From Streptomyces lanatus (lineage in GTDB: Bacteria; Actinomycetota; Actinomycetes; Streptomycetales; Streptomycetaceae), in contig NZ_BNBM01000004.1 of the NCBI RefSeq assembly GCF_014655715.1, forward strand, positions 567,639 to 631,638: DNA of 64,000 nucleotides, read 5' to 3'. The notes below the pieces were generated by a model, which did no database searches, was not told the DNA's origin, and worked only from the letters and a program-made list of their open reading frames with translations. The position numbers and the translations under genes are program-made. Position 1 is the first letter of the stretch. Each line of letters begins with the position of its first letter. Positions 24,970 to 32,267 of this stretch are shown here, one piece after another.

Positions 24970-25766
24970 GACCGCACCCCGTGCGGCGACTCGTCGGGTG
25001 CGCCGACGACCACGACCCGGTCCCGTACCCGCACGACGTCGACCTGTGTGCCGTAGAGCCGGGTCAGCGCCTCGGAGGTGAGCACCTCCTCGGGTGTGCC
25101 GACACGGTGGCCGCCGCGCGCGAGGTAGAGCACGCGGTCCACGAGTCCGAGGACGGGGTTGATCTCGTGGGTCACGAAGATCACCGCCGTGCCGTGGGAG
25201 CGACGCCGGGCGTCGACCAGTTCCGCGACGGCACGCTGGTGGTGCAGGTCGAGGGAGAGCAGCGGTTCGTCGCAGAGGAGGATCCGCGGGTCGGTCGCCA
25301 GCGCCTGCCCGATGCGTACGCGTTGCCGTTCGCCGCCGGAGAGCAGTCCGACGGGTACGTCCGCATAGGGGGCGGCTCCGACCGAGGCCAGGATCTCGTC
25401 CACGCGACGGCGTACGGCGGCGGTGCGCGGCCGGGGTCCGAAACGGTGCCCGTCGATGCCGAAGCGGACCAGGTCGCGGGCGCGCAGCATCGCCTGCGCG
25501 GAGAGCGACGCCTGCTGGGGGACGTAGCCGATGTGTCCGCTGCCGCGCCGGGGCGGGCTGCCCAGGACCGTGAGGGTGCCGGCGGCGAGCCGGCGCTGTC
25601 CGAGCAGGGCGCGTACGAAGCTGGTCTTCCCGGATCCGTTGGGGCCGAGCACGGCCACGAACTCGCCCGCGTGCACGTCGAGTTCGAGGTTCTGCCACAG
25701 CGTGCGCTCGCCGTAGGAGAGGGCCGCGCCGCGCAGGCTGATCACGGCGTCGGCGGACGTGCTCAC
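24966..25766 (-). CDS. znuC: Zinc/manganese ABC transporter ATPase
   Basis: ATP-hydrolysing subunit of the metal importer, 266 residues. It shows Walker A GPNGSGKTS (about residues 42-50), the Q-loop in IGYVPQQ, signature LSGGERQRVRIGQAL, Walker B ILLCDEPLLSLD and the H-loop in VIFVTHE. It overlaps znuA upstream and znuB downstream by 4 bp each, a sign of tight translational coupling. The C-terminal 40 residues past the ATPase core are slightly extended but not unusual for the cluster-9 family. Confidence 0.92.
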   Translation of the reverse strand: MSTSADAVISLRGAALSYGERTLWQNLELDVHAGEFVAVLGPNGSGKTSFVRALLGQRRLAAGTLTVLGSPPRRGSGHIGYVPQQASLSAQAMLRARDLVRFGIDGHRFGPRPRTAAVRRRVDEILASVGAAPYADVPVGLLSGGERQRVRIGQALATDPRILLCDEPLLSLDLHHQRAVAELVDARRRSHGTAVIFVTHEINPVLGLVDRVLYLARGGHRVGTPEEVLTSEALTRLYGTQVDVVRVRDRVVVVGAPDESPHGVRS

Positions 25767-26686
25767 TTGGCCAGCGCGCTCGCGAGCGCGTCGATGTTTT
25801 CGGTCATCCAGCCGAGGTAGTCCTTGCCCTTGGGGAGCGTCTCGGTGACGGGGACGACGGGGATTCCGGCGGCCTTGGCCGCCTGTTCGGCCTTCTCGGT
25901 CTGCGGTCCGGAGGTCTGCTCGTTGTACACGAGCGCCTTGACCTTCTTGCCGGTGAACAGTGCCAGCGTGTCCTGGAGTGTCCTCGGGGAGACGTCGTCG
26001 CCTTCCTCGATGGCTTCGCTGAACGCGGCGGGTGTCGCGTTCCGCAGCCCACTGGCCTCGATCATGTACAGCGGCACGGGTTCGGTGATGGCGACCGCCT
26101 CACCGCCGTGCTCGGCCTTGATCCGGGCTTCCTTCTGCTCCAGCGGGCCGAGTTGCCGCTCGAATTCCTTCGCGTTCTTGGTGAAGGTGGCGGCGTCGGC
26201 CGGGTCGGCCTTGGTGAGGGCGGCGGCGATGCGGTCGGCGAGGCGCGCGACGGTGGGGAAGTCGTACCAGACGTGCTCGTTGAGTTCCCCGCCCGAGGGC
26301 GCGGTCTTCCCGGAGACCTTGACGGCGTTGATGACCTCGGGGGTCGAGCCGTCGCTCTTCAGCATGCGGTCGATGAAGTCGTCGTATCCGCCGCCGTTCT
26401 CGATGACGACCTTCGCCTTGGACAGGGCCAGTCGGTTCTGGGTGCTGGCCTCGTAGGAGTGCGGGTCCTGGTCGGGGTCGCTGATGACGGAGGTGACCGC
26501 GACTTTCGCGCCGCCTATGCGCTCGGCCAGGTCGCCGTAGACGTTGGTCGAGGCCACGACGGGGATGGCGGAGGCCGCTTCGGTGTCGCCGTCGTCGGCT
26601 GAGGAACTGCCGCAGCCCGTTAGGAGGATCAGGCAGCCGCCGGCTATCAGTGGGGCGAGCGACCGGGACGACGATGATATGGGCAT
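25763..26686 (-). CDS. znuA: Zinc/manganese-binding lipoprotein of the ABC importer
   Basis: Extracytoplasmic metal-binding protein (307 residues) that hands zinc or manganese to ZnuB. The lipoprotein signal ends in LLTGC with the lipid-bearing Cys at residue 25. Metal-binding histidines are seen in DPHSYE and NEHVWYD, with a third acidic or His ligand in the C-terminal lobe. There is no long His-rich loop of the kind found in many ZnuA proteins, so the sequence alone does not separate zinc from manganese. First gene of the operon. It diverges from a glutaredoxin-like gene across 195 bp containing a Zur-like box. Confidence 0.9.
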   Translation of the reverse strand: MPISSSSRSLAPLIAGGCLILLTGCGSSSADDGDTEAASAIPVVASTNVYGDLAERIGGAKVAVTSVISDPDQDPHSYEASTQNRLALSKAKVVIENGGGYDDFIDRMLKSDGSTPEVINAVKVSGKTAPSGGELNEHVWYDFPTVARLADRIAAALTKADPADAATFTKNAKEFERQLGPLEQKEARIKAEHGGEAVAITEPVPLYMIEASGLRNATPAAFSEAIEEGDDVSPRTLQDTLALFTGKKVKALVYNEQTSGPQTEKAEQAAKAAGIPVVPVTETLPKGKDYLGWMTENIDALASALAK

Positions 26687-26753
26687 GTGTGCCTCCGAGC
26701 AGGGCGAATGGTCCGCCGAGCTCGATCCGTCCCGGCTTCGGGCCCACGTTAAA

Positions 26754-26768
26754 TGAAAACGGATGTCA
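26754..26768. promoter_or_regulatory. Zur-box-like sequence TGAAAACGGATGTCA
   Basis: Matches 11 of 15 positions of the TGAAAATGATTTTCA pattern known for the zinc-uptake regulator in Streptomyces. It lies 68 bp before znuA and 114 bp before the divergent glutaredoxin-like gene. Confidence 0.6.
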
Positions 26769-26881
26769 AAACCGCCGCGTGTCGGTCCCCAGGGCCAACC
26801 CTTACCGAGAACTCACCTTGCCGCGGTCGCCCGCTCTGGACCGGTGTCTCGCCTCACGACCCACCGATAGCCTTCATCCTC

Positions 26882-27319
26882 ATGAAGCGAGCCTGGTTCT
26901 TGCCGATGCTGCTGGTGCTCTGTGGCTCAGTCCTCGCGGCCGGGCTGATCACCAGCGGGACTCCGGGCGCGGCCGTGGCTCTCCTGCTGGTGTTCGTGCT
27001 GCTCACAGGGGTGACCTCGCCGCTGATCTTCCCGAGGCCGATGGGCGCTCTGGAGGCTCAGCGTCGCAGCGCGGACGACGGTCGGCCGGTCGTGTTCTGG
27101 CGACCGGGCTGCATGTACTGCGTGCGACTGCGCATCCGGCTGGGCCGAAACGCCCGCCGGATGCACTGGGTCGACATCTGGCGCGACCCGGACGGAGCGG
27201 CGGCGGTGCGGGCGGCCAACGACGGCAACGAGACCGTGCCGACCGTCATCGTGGAAGGCCGACCGCACACCAACCCCGATCCCGCTTGGGTGCGCGAGCA
27301 GCTCTCCCGTTCCGCGTGA
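26882..27319 (+). CDS. Membrane-anchored glutaredoxin/mycoredoxin-like protein
   Basis: Small thiol-redox protein of 145 residues. The N-terminal 50 residues contain two hydrophobic helices (FLPMLLVLCGSVLAAGLI and VALLLVFVLLTGV), so it is membrane-anchored. The C-terminal domain has the redox motif C77-M-Y-C80 in WRPGCMYC, the cis-Pro strand in ETVPTVIVEG and the GRPHTNPDPAWV end typical of actinobacterial mycoredoxins. Those enzymes reduce mycothiol mixed disulfides. Shorter readings starting at 26753 lie over the Zur-like box and are not favoured. It is divergent from the zinc importer and convergent with the SRAP gene (8 bp apart). Confidence 0.85.
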   Translation: MKRAWFLPMLLVLCGSVLAAGLITSGTPGAAVALLLVFVLLTGVTSPLIFPRPMGALEAQRRSADDGRPVVFWRPGCMYCVRLRIRLGRNARRMHWVDIWRDPDGAAAVRAANDGNETVPTVIVEGRPHTNPDPAWVREQLSRSA

Positions 27320-27327
27320 TCGAGGGC

Positions 27328-28074
27328 TCAGGGCGCGGGCACCTCGTCCAGGAGCTGAGGGCCGTTGTTGGAGACGCTGTTGACGGCCGGTGAGACCGGG
27401 CGGGCGTCGAGATGGCCGTTCGCCGGCTGGACGAGCAGGGCGCGCAGGTCGTCCGTGGACCGATGGTGCGGGTCGAGCCAGGCGTCGTAGTGGTCGGGGG
27501 TGAGGGCGAGGGGCATGCGTGGGTGGATCCGGCCTGCGGCGTCGGTGGCCTCGGTGGTGATGATGGTGCAGGTCAGCAGCCAGGCGGCGGGGTCGTCGCC
27601 GTCCTTGATCGCCGGGTCGCGCCAGAATTCGTACAGCCCGGCGAGGGCCAGGACCTGGCCGTCCTCCGGGTGGATGAAGTAGGGCTGCTTACGGGTCTTG
27701 CCCGACTTGGCGTCCTTGACCGCGTCCCACTCGTAGAAGCCGTCGGCCGGCAGCAGACAGCGGCGTTTGACGAACGCGCCGCGGAAGGCGGGCTTCTCGT
27801 GCACTGTCTCCACGCGCGCGTTGATCAGCCGCGCGCCGATCTTCACGTCCTTCGCCCATGAGGGCACGAGCCCCCAGCGCAGCGGTCGCAGCCGGCGCCG
27901 GGCCGGGGCGTCCTCGCCTTCGCCGCGCGGGGCGCGCTCCAGGACCGCCCACACCTCGTCGGTCGGAGCGACGTTCCAGCTCGGCGCCAGCGTTTCCTCC
28001 GGATGCCACTCCGAGACCTGGAACAGCTGGGCGAGGTCCTCGGGGCTGCGGGTGGAGGCGTAGCGGCCGCACAT
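27328..28074 (-). CDS. SRAP (YedK/HMCES) abasic-site-processing protein
   Basis: DNA-damage protein (248 residues) that covalently shields abasic sites in single-stranded DNA. The catalytic Cys2 is exposed by removal of Met1 from MCGRYAST. Other conserved parts are WNVAPTDEV, RWGLVPSWAKD, INARVETV, the RRCLLPADGFYEW strand and the active-site His in RIHPRMP. ATG at 28074 is fixed because Cys2 is essential in the family. The reading frame continues open upstream but is not conserved-looking. It stands as a single gene. Family members are classically SOS-associated, but no LexA-like site is evident in the upstream region. Confidence 0.92.
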   Translation of the reverse strand: MCGRYASTRSPEDLAQLFQVSEWHPEETLAPSWNVAPTDEVWAVLERAPRGEGEDAPARRRLRPLRWGLVPSWAKDVKIGARLINARVETVHEKPAFRGAFVKRRCLLPADGFYEWDAVKDAKSGKTRKQPYFIHPEDGQVLALAGLYEFWRDPAIKDGDDPAAWLLTCTIITTEATDAAGRIHPRMPLALTPDHYDAWLDPHHRSTDDLRALLVQPANGHLDARPVSPAVNSVSNNGPQLLDEVPAP

Positions 28075-28423
28075 ACGGCCACTGTGCCACGGCGCGGTGC
28101 GTCGGTCCTGCGGAGCAGGTCGGCGCGGCCCGCCGCTGGGGCCAGGTCGCGTACGCACGGTTGCCGCGTGCGTGACGGCACGAGTGCAGGGCCGGAGGAG
28201 AGGCTGAGCGCCGACTGCCACGCAAGGCTCGCGGAAGCGTGGACGCCGTCCGCGATCGTGGACAAGGCGGGCCATCCGCGGCACCACGCCCTCACCGGCA
28301 GACCGCTCCCCCACCACCCCGCACGCTCCTCCGCCCACGGCGCCCGTACCGCCGAAGAAGCCCTGGCCCCCGGCCCGGCAGCCGAACCAGGGCGGCCCCA
28401 CGAAGGGAGGTCAAGCGCGTCGA
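28075..28423. other. Intergenic stretch between SRAP and SDR genes
   Basis: About 350 bp between two leftward genes. Short open frames exist on both strands but are proline/arginine-rich, lack ribosome-binding sites and resemble nothing known to me. It must contain the SRAP promoter. No hairpin, repeat or RNA structure is apparent. Confidence 0.5.
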
Positions 28424-29182
28424 CTACGCGGCGCCCGTGCCGGAGTGCGCCAGCAGAGCCGTGGGGTGGGCCTGCTCCACCCGGTCGCGGCGGGTGTACA
28501 TGTCCCAGTAGTGCTCGGCGAGTTCGTCCGGGTGGACGACGGGGAACTCCATGCCGTCGAAACTGACGTCGGTCTCGCCCTGAGGCGACACCTGGGCGTT
28601 CTCGGCCGCCTCGCTCCCGGTGATCATGGCGCCGATGGTGAGGGTGCCGGCGTAGACGCCGGTGCCGGCGAGTTCGCCGTTGAGGCAGTAGACGTAGTTG
28701 CGGACGGCGGACATCAGCGGGCCGGGGCCACTGAGGTTGGGCGTCGGGTGCAGGGCCGTCAGACCGGTGGTCACCAGGACGGCGCCGTCGCCGCGTCCGG
28801 TCATCTCCGGCAGCACCGCGCGGACCACCTCGACCGGGGTCAGCAGGAGCAGCCGGGAGTACGCCTCCAGGGTCGCCGCGTCCAGCTGCGCGGCCGGGGC
28901 GAAGGAGACGTCGCCGCCGATCGGGCCGTACTCGATGACGTCGATCCGGCCGAAGTGCTCGCGGATGGCGGCCACCAGGGCCGGGACCCCGGTCGGGTCG
29001 GACAGGTCGGCCGGGAACGCGGCGGCCTCGATGCCCTCGTCGGCGAGCCGGGCGACGAGGGCATCCAGCCGGTCCTTGCGGCGGGCGACCAGGGCGACCC
29101 GGAAGCCTTCGCGGCCGAAGCGGCGGGCGACGGACACACCGAGACCGGTACCGGCGCCGAAGACGGCGATCACCTTGGACAT
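28424..29182 (-). CDS. Atypical SDR-family protein lacking the Tyr-Lys pair
   Basis: Rossmann-fold protein of 252 residues of the short-chain dehydrogenase/reductase superfamily. The N-terminus AVFGAGTGLGVSVARRFG is an NADP(H)-binding GxGxxxG-type loop, and ARRKDRLDAL fits NADP preference. At the position where classical members carry YxxxK, this protein reads GPGPLMSAVRNYV, so both catalytic residues are absent. It may be a sensor, an atypical enzyme or inactive. It diverges from a TetR gene, and two long inverted repeats fill the gap, so the TetR very probably represses it. No partner gene is codirectional. Confidence 0.82.
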   Translation of the reverse strand: MSKVIAVFGAGTGLGVSVARRFGREGFRVALVARRKDRLDALVARLADEGIEAAAFPADLSDPTGVPALVAAIREHFGRIDVIEYGPIGGDVSFAPAAQLDAATLEAYSRLLLLTPVEVVRAVLPEMTGRGDGAVLVTTGLTALHPTPNLSGPGPLMSAVRNYVYCLNGELAGTGVYAGTLTIGAMITGSEAAENAQVSPQGETDVSFDGMEFPVVHPDELAEHYWDMYTRRDRVEQAHPTALLAHSGTGAA

Positions 29183-29205
29183 GGGGTTCTCCTTGCCAAC
29201 AGAGT

Positions 29206-29271
29206 TATCTTGACATGAGGGTCAACTTCCTCCGCGACCGTAACACATAACTTGACCATAGGGTCAAGTTA
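29206..29271. promoter_or_regulatory. Two TetR operator copies between SDR and tetR
   Basis: The right copy (29248-29271) is perfect: TAACTTGACC-ATAG-GGTCAAGTTA, 10-bp arms and a 4-nt gap. The left copy (29206-29229) is the same design with changes, TATCTTGACA-TGAG-GGTCAACTTC. They lie 42 bp apart, about four helical turns, in the divergent promoter region, so one TetR could bind both faces in register. Confidence 0.82.
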
Positions 29272-29339
29272 AGGCCGTCGAAGCCCGGCGCGATGGATGC
29301 GACCATGGACGGCGAACACACGACGAGGAGGACCAACTG

Positions 29340-29972
29340 ATGCGGGCCGACGCGCAACGCAACGCGGAGAAGCTGCGGACGGCCGCAGCCGAGCTCTTCC
29401 GTGAACGCGGACTCCAGGCCCCGCTGAAGGAGATCGCCCGCCGCGCCGGAGTCAGCCACGGCACGCTCTACAACCTCTTCGGCACCCGCGAGGCCCTCAT
29501 CGACGAGGTCGTCACCGACCTGGCCGCGGACCGGCTCGAGGAGGTGGCCCGGCACGCCCTGGCGCAGGACGACGCCTGGGACGGATTCGTGTACTACATC
29601 GAGACGCTCTGCGAGCTACAGGTCACCGACGCCGCCATCAGCGACGTGGTCGCCGGGCGCTACCCGAACGCCGAGCGGCTGATGGCCCTGTGCGGACGGG
29701 CCCGCGACGCCGCCACCCGCATCATCGAACGGGCCCACGAGTCCGGCGCGCTGCGACCCGACTTCACCGGCGAGGACCTGGTCTTCGTCTTCGCCACCAA
29801 CGCCGTGCTGTCCCGGGCCGTCAAGGACACCGCCGCCCCCGACGCCTGGCGCAGAGGCATCGCCTTCGTCCTCGACGGCCTGCGCACCGAGGCCGCCCAC
29901 CCGCTGCCCACGGCTCCCCTGACAGGGCAGCAGCTGTACGAGGTCATGGCCAACGTGGCCGCCGCGCGGTAG
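29340..29972 (+). CDS. TetR-family regulator
   Basis: 210-residue repressor with a clear TetR_N domain (residues 8-55: RTAAAELFRERGLQAPLKEIARRAGVSHGTLYNLF) and a helical ligand-binding C-terminal domain that begins about residue 75. Length is normal. Diverges from the SDR gene. The perfect operator at 29248-29271 suggests autoregulation and control of the SDR. ATG at 29340 follows a weak GAGGA site (GACGAGGACCAACTG). Confidence 0.88.
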   Translation: MRADAQRNAEKLRTAAAELFRERGLQAPLKEIARRAGVSHGTLYNLFGTREALIDEVVTDLAADRLEEVARHALAQDDAWDGFVYYIETLCELQVTDAAISDVVAGRYPNAERLMALCGRARDAATRIIERAHESGALRPDFTGEDLVFVFATNAVLSRAVKDTAAPDAWRRGIAFVLDGLRTEAAHPLPTAPLTGQQLYEVMANVAAAR

Positions 29973-29980
29973 CCCTACCG

Positions 29981-30145
29981 TCACCTGACCACGACGATGC
30001 AGGTGGCCCGGGGCCCGTACTCGTCGGCCTGCGACTCGCACTGCTGCCGATTGATCTCACTGCTGCGGCCCAACACCCACAGGACCGCGAAGAAGGCCGC
30101 CACCATGACCAGGCCGAAGAGGATCCCCACCACAATGTCCCTCAT
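29981..30145 (-). CDS. Small membrane protein, 54 residues
   Basis: One N-terminal transmembrane helix (about residues 4-26: IVVGILFGLVMVAAFFAVLWVL), then a polar tail containing two cysteines (SEINRQQCESQADEYGPRATC) that could form a disulfide outside the cell. The start ATG at 30145 has GAGAGG just upstream. Convergent with the TetR gene, 8 bp apart. I recognise no family. Coding is supported by ribosome-binding site, composition and a sensible membrane topology. Confidence 0.6.
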   Translation of the reverse strand: MRDIVVGILFGLVMVAAFFAVLWVLGRSSEINRQQCESQADEYGPRATCIVVVR

Positions 30146-30241
30146 GCCTCTCGGACACCTCCCGCAGTAGCCGCGTGCCGCGGTCACGGTACGGAGGGTT
30201 TCCCGGGAGGGGTCCCAGAACCTGTCGGCAGGGGCTCGGTC

Positions 30242-31567
30242 TCAGTCGCGCGGGGTGCGAAGGGCCAGCAGGGCCAGGTCGTCGTGGCCGTCGCTGGGGC
30301 GGTGGTCGGCGAGGTACCGCACGAAGTCGTCCAGGGGCAACCGCGCCTGCTCCGCCGCGAGTTCGGCCAGCTCGGCCAGACCCTGGTCGATGGAGTGGTC
30401 GCGGTGTTCGACGAGGCCGTCGGTGAAGAAGAGCACGGTGGCCCCGGCGGGCACGGGACGGGTGTGGTCGGGACGGTACTGGGTGATGTCGACCGCCAGT
30501 GGCAGACCGGGCTCGCCGTGGAGGTATTCCGTGTGGCGGTCGGGGGTGACCAGGAGCGGGGGCGGGTGGCCGGCCGAGCTCCAGTGCAGTGTCCAGCCGT
30601 CTTCCGCCGGTTCGATGCGTGCGAGGCAGGCGGTGGTGACGGGCAGATCGGTGATGGCGTTCAGGGTGCGGTCGAGTTGGGTGAGCACGCTGCTGGGCGG
30701 GGTGAAGCGGTCGAACAGCAGGGCCCGCAGCATGTTGCGGGTCTGGGCCATGGCGGCGGCCGCGCGGATGTCGTGGCCGACGACGTCTCCGATCACGACG
30801 GCGCAGGCGTTGTCGGGCAGCCAGAGGGCGTCGTACCAGTCCCCGCCGAGGTGGGCGGGGGTCAGCGCGGGGCGGTAGACGGCCGCGGCGGTGAAGGGGC
30901 GCAGGTCGGGCAGTGTGGGCAGCAGGAGTCGCTGGAAGTGTTCGGCGCTGTCGCGGACCTGCTCGAACAGGCGGACGTTCTCGATCGCGATGCCGGCGGC
31001 GCCGGCCAGGGCGATGACGATGTCCTCGTCGTCGTGGTCGAAGGGCCTGCCGTCATGGCGTTCGGAGAGGTAGAGGTCGCCGTAGATGGTGCCGCGGACA
31101 CTGATGGCGACGCCGAGCAGGGTGCGGATGTGCGGGTGGCCGGGCGGGAACCCCACCGAGGCGGGGTGGGAGGGGATCTCGTCGACGCGCAAGGGTTCGG
31201 GGTGGTGGATGAGATGCCCCAGGACACCTCGCCCGTGGGGGAAGTCGATCCCCGCCAGGTCGGCGCGCTCGGGCTCCGTCAGGCCGGCCGTGATGAACTG
31301 CGCCAGTTCCTCACCGGACTCGTTCAGCACTCCGAGCGCGCCGTAGCGGGCGCCGACCAGGTCCATGGCGGTGGTGACGATACGGTGCAGCACCGCGGGC
31401 AGATCCATCTCCCTGCTGATCGCCAGCACCGCTTCCAGCAGGCCCTGCAGCCGGTCCTTGGCGGTGGCCAGCTCCCGCAGCTGGGCGGCGATCTCTTCCA
31501 ACTGGTCGTCCAGGCGCAGCGTCGGGTCAGGGATCGACTGTCCGTGTGCGTCCCCGTCGGCCGCCAT
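30242..31567 (-). CDS. GAF-domain SpoIIE/PP2C phosphatase
   Basis: Soluble serine phosphatase of 441 residues, probably acting on an anti-anti-sigma factor. A coiled-coil lead (residues about 15-45, LEEIAAQLRELATAKDRLQGLL) precedes a GAF domain (about 50-200, including GARYGALGVLNESGEELAQFI and HHPEPLRVDEIPSHPASVGFP). The PP2C domain follows, with metal ligands in GGDWYDALWL and GDVVGHD, and the C-terminal HDDLALLAL strand. The alternative upstream start would add an Arg-rich lead without a ribosome-binding site, so 31567 is preferred. No anti-sigma factor is adjacent. The GAF ligand is unknown. Confidence 0.88.
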   Translation of the reverse strand: MAADGDAHGQSIPDPTLRLDDQLEEIAAQLRELATAKDRLQGLLEAVLAISREMDLPAVLHRIVTTAMDLVGARYGALGVLNESGEELAQFITAGLTEPERADLAGIDFPHGRGVLGHLIHHPEPLRVDEIPSHPASVGFPPGHPHIRTLLGVAISVRGTIYGDLYLSERHDGRPFDHDDEDIVIALAGAAGIAIENVRLFEQVRDSAEHFQRLLLPTLPDLRPFTAAAVYRPALTPAHLGGDWYDALWLPDNACAVVIGDVVGHDIRAAAAMAQTRNMLRALLFDRFTPPSSVLTQLDRTLNAITDLPVTTACLARIEPAEDGWTLHWSSAGHPPPLLVTPDRHTEYLHGEPGLPLAVDITQYRPDHTRPVPAGATVLFFTDGLVEHRDHSIDQGLAELAELAAEQARLPLDDFVRYLADHRPSDGHDDLALLALRTPRD

Positions 31568-31738
31568 CACGGGCGTCCGGCGGCCTCGGTGGGGGTCATG
31601 TGCTCGCGTCGCCTTCCCGTGCACCCGCGGTCTCCTGGCCGACCGTGATCGATCCGCACAGGCTGACGCATTCACCCGGCCCCATCATCCCATTACTCCG
31701 AAAGCGGCGCGGCGGGCGCGTGCTGGCAGGATGGGCGG

Positions 31739-32263
31739 ATGACGGCTGATCAGCCCTGGTCAGGGCTCCACGGCGACCTGCTCGCGGCGAAGACATCGGT
31801 GTACGACCCGAGCGGCTTCACCTGCTCCCCGCCGGTGCCCGAACCGGAGAGCGCCGAGTACGCGGCGCACGGGTTCACCCTCGACGGGCTGTCGGTGCGG
31901 TTCCGCGTGGCCAGGACCACCCCTACCAAGGTGGGCCAGTTCGTCACCGTGTGGCAGCGGTCCGCGGACGGCCCCATCCGGCCCTTCGACATCGAGGACG
32001 GAGTCGACCTCCTCGTCATCAGCAGCCGCGACGGCGGCTACTTCGGACAGTTCGTGTTCCCGCGAGAGGAGTTGTGCCGGCGCGGCATCGTGTCCCGGAA
32101 CGGCTCCGGCGGCAAGCGAGGCTTCCGCGTCTACCCGCCGTGGGTGACGACGACCAGCCGCCAGGCAGGCAGCTCCCAGGCGTGGCAGGTGAGGTTCTTC
32201 CTCTCCGTCGGGGAGTTCGAGCCGGTCGACACGGCCCGCGCCCACTTCCTGTACCACCCCTAG
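31739..32263 (+). CDS. MepB-family protein
   Basis: 174-residue cytoplasmic protein of the MepB family, named for a gene beside the Staphylococcus aureus MepA drug pump. Conserved family blocks are RVARTTPTKVGQFVTVW, PFDIEDGVDLLVI, YFGQFVFPREEL, and GGKRGFRVYPPWV. Its biochemical role is not established in the literature I know; a nucleic-acid-binding fold has been suggested. ATG at 31739 lies close to GGCAGGATGGG. It is convergent with the GH63-like gene, 4 bp apart, and not linked to a transporter here. Confidence 0.82.
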   Translation: MTADQPWSGLHGDLLAAKTSVYDPSGFTCSPPVPEPESAEYAAHGFTLDGLSVRFRVARTTPTKVGQFVTVWQRSADGPIRPFDIEDGVDLLVISSRDGGYFGQFVFPREELCRRGIVSRNGSGGKRGFRVYPPWVTTTSRQAGSSQAWQVRFFLSVGEFEPVDTARAHFLYHP

Positions 32264-32267
32264 TCGG

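Noticed and set aside
28075..28423. Possible small gene in the SRAP-SDR gap
   Set aside because: Frames are Pro/Arg-rich with no ribosome-binding site and no plausible product.
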